DNA of 64,000 nucleotides from Microthrixaceae bacterium (GTDB lineage: Bacteria; Actinomycetota; Acidimicrobiia; Acidimicrobiales; Microtrichaceae): contig JACJWI010000010.1 of the NCBI GenBank assembly GCA_020637215.1, positions 34,938 through 98,937 on the forward strand, given 5' to 3'. Positions within the stretch are counted from its first letter, which is position 1; each line of letters opens with the position of its first letter. Both the position numbers and the translations under genes were made by a program. Below are positions 62,360 through 64,000 of this stretch, one piece after another. The notes below the pieces were generated by a model. That model ran no database searches and was not told the DNA's origin. It saw nothing but the letters and a program-made list of their open reading frames with translations.

Positions 62360-63289
62360 TCAGGGGGCTGGCGGTTGGTTCCACTCGATCCAGCCGCCGC
62401 CCGTCCGGCCGTCGGCCGCGGTGAACCGCGCCATCGCCCGGGGGAAGCGAGCCTCACGCCCGTCGGGGTGCACCAACAGCACCGGCGAGAACGCCAGAGG
62501 TTCGACCTCGAGATCCAGGTCGACGATCTTCAGCCCCGTGCGGGTCGGCAGGCACTCGTCGCCCTCGACAACGTCCAGGCCCACCGAGTCGCCCTCGACG
62601 AACTCGCTCGAGTCCGGATCCAGCCGATAGGCGACGCCCCAGTCGTGGTCGGGGAAGAACCCGCCGGCGGAGTGGAAGCGGGTGCCGTCGTCGAGCCGGC
62701 CGGCGTTCCAGCACCACTGGTTGGTCCACCAGTCCCGCGCTGCGCCCCACGAGTGGTCACGCTGACCCCACCCGTCGACCTCGATGCGCTCGTCGCCCAC
62801 CGACACCACGCCTTCGACCCGACAGGGGATCTCGTAGCGAGGCGTCACCGGCGGCCACTGGTAGGCGGCGCGGTCGGTGTGGAAGTCGAGCTCGAAGCCG
62901 AACGGCACCAGCGCACCCCGGGGCTGGGAGTGGTACACGTCGGCGGGGTGGTCGACCTGCAGACCGAACGACTCCAGGTTGATCGACATGTGATCGAGCG
63001 GGGTCTCGATGGCGTGATCGGCCCACAGCCCGTCGGTGCGCACCTCGAGCGACGACGGCGAGGAGGGCATCGGGACCTCGTGGTCGATCACGGTCACCAG
63101 CGGCCGGTCCGGGCCGACCAGGCACCCCCAGTACCAGACTCGTCCCAGGTTCGGGTAGAAGCCGATCCGCACGTAGCCGCCCACCGACAGGTCCTCGGCG
63201 AACCAGTCCAGGTAGTACGACTCGTTCCACAACGGCTCGTCGGGATCCGGGGTGTGTCGGGCCTCGTCCGCGGGGTTGGGTGCGCTCAT
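62360..63289 (-). CDS. DUF7064/CrtC-like conserved protein
   Basis: 309 residues without signal or membrane segment. SYYLDWFAEDLSVGGYVRIGF, WYWGCLVGPDRPLVTVIDHE, and GWGQRDHSWGAARDWWTNQWCWNAG match the build of lipocalin-like proteins related to carotenoid hydratase CrtC/AttH, in which the HSWGxRDW motif is diagnostic. Biochemical role unknown. It converges on the lipoprotein gene. Confidence 0.72.
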   Translation of the reverse strand: MSAPNPADEARHTPDPDEPLWNESYYLDWFAEDLSVGGYVRIGFYPNLGRVWYWGCLVGPDRPLVTVIDHEVPMPSSPSSLEVRTDGLWADHAIETPLDHMSINLESFGLQVDHPADVYHSQPRGALVPFGFELDFHTDRAAYQWPPVTPRYEIPCRVEGVVSVGDERIEVDGWGQRDHSWGAARDWWTNQWCWNAGRLDDGTRFHSAGGFFPDHDWGVAYRLDPDSSEFVEGDSVGLDVVEGDECLPTRTGLKIVDLDLEVEPLAFSPVLLVHPDGREARFPRAMARFTAADGRTGGGWIEWNQPPAP

Positions 63290-63384
63290 GGGCGGAGTCT
63301 GTCAGGCGTCGACGGTGGCGTGCGTCGCCGAACGTGCCCTGTCGAGGGCGGGGGCACCCGGTCCTGGACGGTCGGGGCCGCGGG

Positions 63385-63390
63385 TAGGTT
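63385..63390 (+). promoter_or_regulatory. -10 hexamer TAGGTT, leaderless start
   Basis: TAGGTT is eight bases before the GTG at 63399 with no ribosome site. Confidence 0.45.
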
Positions 63391-63398
63391 GTCGTTCC

Positions 63399-63809
63399 GT
63401 GGTCACCTACCTCAGCGACGAGTGGCTGGAACGAGCGGGCGCCGCGCTGGCCGCCAACGGCGAACTGGCGGAGCGGACCGCCGAGACGGACCTGACCATC
63501 GGCTACGTGGTGACCGGCGCACCCGGCGGCAAGGTCGCATACTCGATCCGCCTCGACCACGGCACCACCACCCTGGATCGCGGTGCACCTCCGGCTCCGT
63601 CCGACGACGACCCGGCGGGCCCGGTCACCTTCGAGCTCGACTACGACACCGCAGCAGCCATCGCCCGGGGCGAGCTGGCAGCCCAGGTGGCGTTCATGCA
63701 GGGTCGGTTGAAGCTGGTGGGCAACGTCGACGTGCTCATCCGCGACGGTGCTGTGCTCGACGGGGTCACCGACGCCCTCGGCGATCTCCGCGCCGACACC
63801 GAGTTCTGA
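63399..63809 (+). CDS. SCP2-like sterol-transfer family protein
   Basis: 136 residues from GTG 63399. The build is that of small SCP2-domain proteins: YLSDEWLERAGAAL, central strand VAYSIRLDHGTTTLDRGAP, and TFELDYDTAAAIARGELAAQVAFMQGRLKLVGNVDVLI, in which AFMQGRLKLVGN is the SCP2 signature loop. It may bind lipids or acyl-CoAs. Divergent from the DUF7064-like gene. Confidence 0.75.
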   Translation: MVTYLSDEWLERAGAALAANGELAERTAETDLTIGYVVTGAPGGKVAYSIRLDHGTTTLDRGAPPAPSDDDPAGPVTFELDYDTAAAIARGELAAQVAFMQGRLKLVGNVDVLIRDGAVLDGVTDALGDLRADTEF

Positions 63810-63829
63810 CCCCGCACCTCCCCCGAACG

Positions 63830-63883
63830 CCGTTCTGTAGTGCGAGATCCAGGCGTTCGCCTGGATCTCGCACTACAGAACGG
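63830..63883. repeat. Palindrome family A, copy 5 (26-bp arms)
   Basis: Arms 63830-63855 and 63858-63883 around TT, perfect, same sequence as copies 1 and 2. Between the SCP2-like gene and the Fpg/Nei gene in the same direction. Confidence 0.9.
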
Positions 63884-63896
63884 GCAAGGGGGGTCG

Positions 63897-63902
63897 TAGC
63901 GT
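63897..63902 (+). promoter_or_regulatory. -10 hexamer TAGCGT, leaderless start
   Basis: TAGCGT lies six bases before the ATG at 63909, with no Shine-Dalgarno. Confidence 0.45.
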
Positions 63903-63908
63903 GGCGGG

Positions 63909-64000
63909 ATGCCCGAGCTGCCCGAGGTCCAGGCCCACGTCGAGCGCCTGTCCCGACCGGTCGCCGACGGCGGGTTCGCGGGTGCGATCCTGAGCGGGTT
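63909..64000 (+). CDS. Formamidopyrimidine/endonuclease VIII-type DNA glycosylase (N-terminus)
   Basis: The last 92 bases start a protein MPELPEVQAHVERLSRPVAD, the invariant MPELPEV opening of Fpg/Nei glycosylases, in which Pro2 is the catalytic nucleophile and Glu3 the general acid. It continues beyond the window. Whether it is Fpg, Nei or an inactive relative cannot be decided from 30 residues. Confidence 0.9.
   Translation, partial: MPELPEVQAHVERLSRPVADGGFAGAILSG

Overview
The window is very GC-rich, uses many GTG starts and carries actinobacterial signatures: two WhiB proteins, a conservon (cvn-type) operon, a Glp/GlpR gene pair, a SenX3-RegX3 pair, an F420-dependent LLM-class oxidoreductase, WhiB and FmdB proteins, and a type I MetAP. 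Together with the CoA/lipid catabolism genes and a full four-domain Liv-type ABC fusion, this suggests a free-living actinobacterium, perhaps of the Acidimicrobiia. The taxonomic placement below phylum is inference from gene content only.

Layout. 1-10.1 kb: acyl-CoA/lipid or xenobiotic catabolism (partial MaoC-like dehydratase, TetR regulator, LLM oxidoreductase, an SRPBCC/acyl-CoA synthetase in one reading frame, a CaiB/BaiF CoA-transferase, a second synthetase) plus a DUF4112 protein, a lipoprotein and a DUF4262 protein. 10.2-13.7 kb: prepilin peptidase and an SGNH-hydrolase/MBOAT pair for O-acylation of a surface polymer. 13.8-21.3 kb: an operon for a surface protein, a membrane-anchored substrate-binding protein and a 1368-residue permease-permease-ATPase-ATPase transporter. 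21.5-28.8 kb: tRNA-Ala(CGC), a kinase-like phosphotransferase, a translin-family protein, the division-linked GlpR membrane protein, moaC, a methyltransferase, moaA, moeA/glp and galU. 29.0-34.0 kb: FmdB and the conservon cvnABCD. 34.1-37.2 kb: methionine aminopeptidase, SAF-domain protein, MFS transporter. 37.3-47.4 kb: phosphate block regX3-senX3-phoU-pstB-pstA-pstC-pstS with a PHO box, followed by a Nudix hydrolase, polyphosphate kinase and a small protein. 47.5-49.1 kb: two whiB genes around tatA and a 5-formyl-THF cyclo-ligase. 49.4-53.0 kb: VWA protein and MoxR-type ATPase. 53.2-55.9 kb: a secreted Cys protein, then a persulfide-stress module (CstR-like repressor, CstB-like dioxygenase-rhodanese, and a 54-residue Cys-rich protein missed by ordinary ORF length cutoffs) with three matching operator palindromes. 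56-61.3 kb: lipoprotein, PrmA-like methyltransferase, sdhCAB. 61.5-64 kb: lipoprotein, CrtC/DUF7064-like protein, SCP2-like protein, and the start of a Fpg/Nei glycosylase.

Running through the right two thirds is an intergenic repeat family: long, almost perfect palindromes with a 0-6 base centre. One sequence type occurs five times in 38 kb; two others occur once or twice, and one unrelated single copy shares the outer ten bases of the main type. Many sit between convergent genes, where they would act as bidirectional terminators, but two lie upstream of divergent genes, so termination alone does not explain them. Several genes have a TANNNT -10 hexamer 6-9 bases before the start codon, which implies leaderless transcripts.
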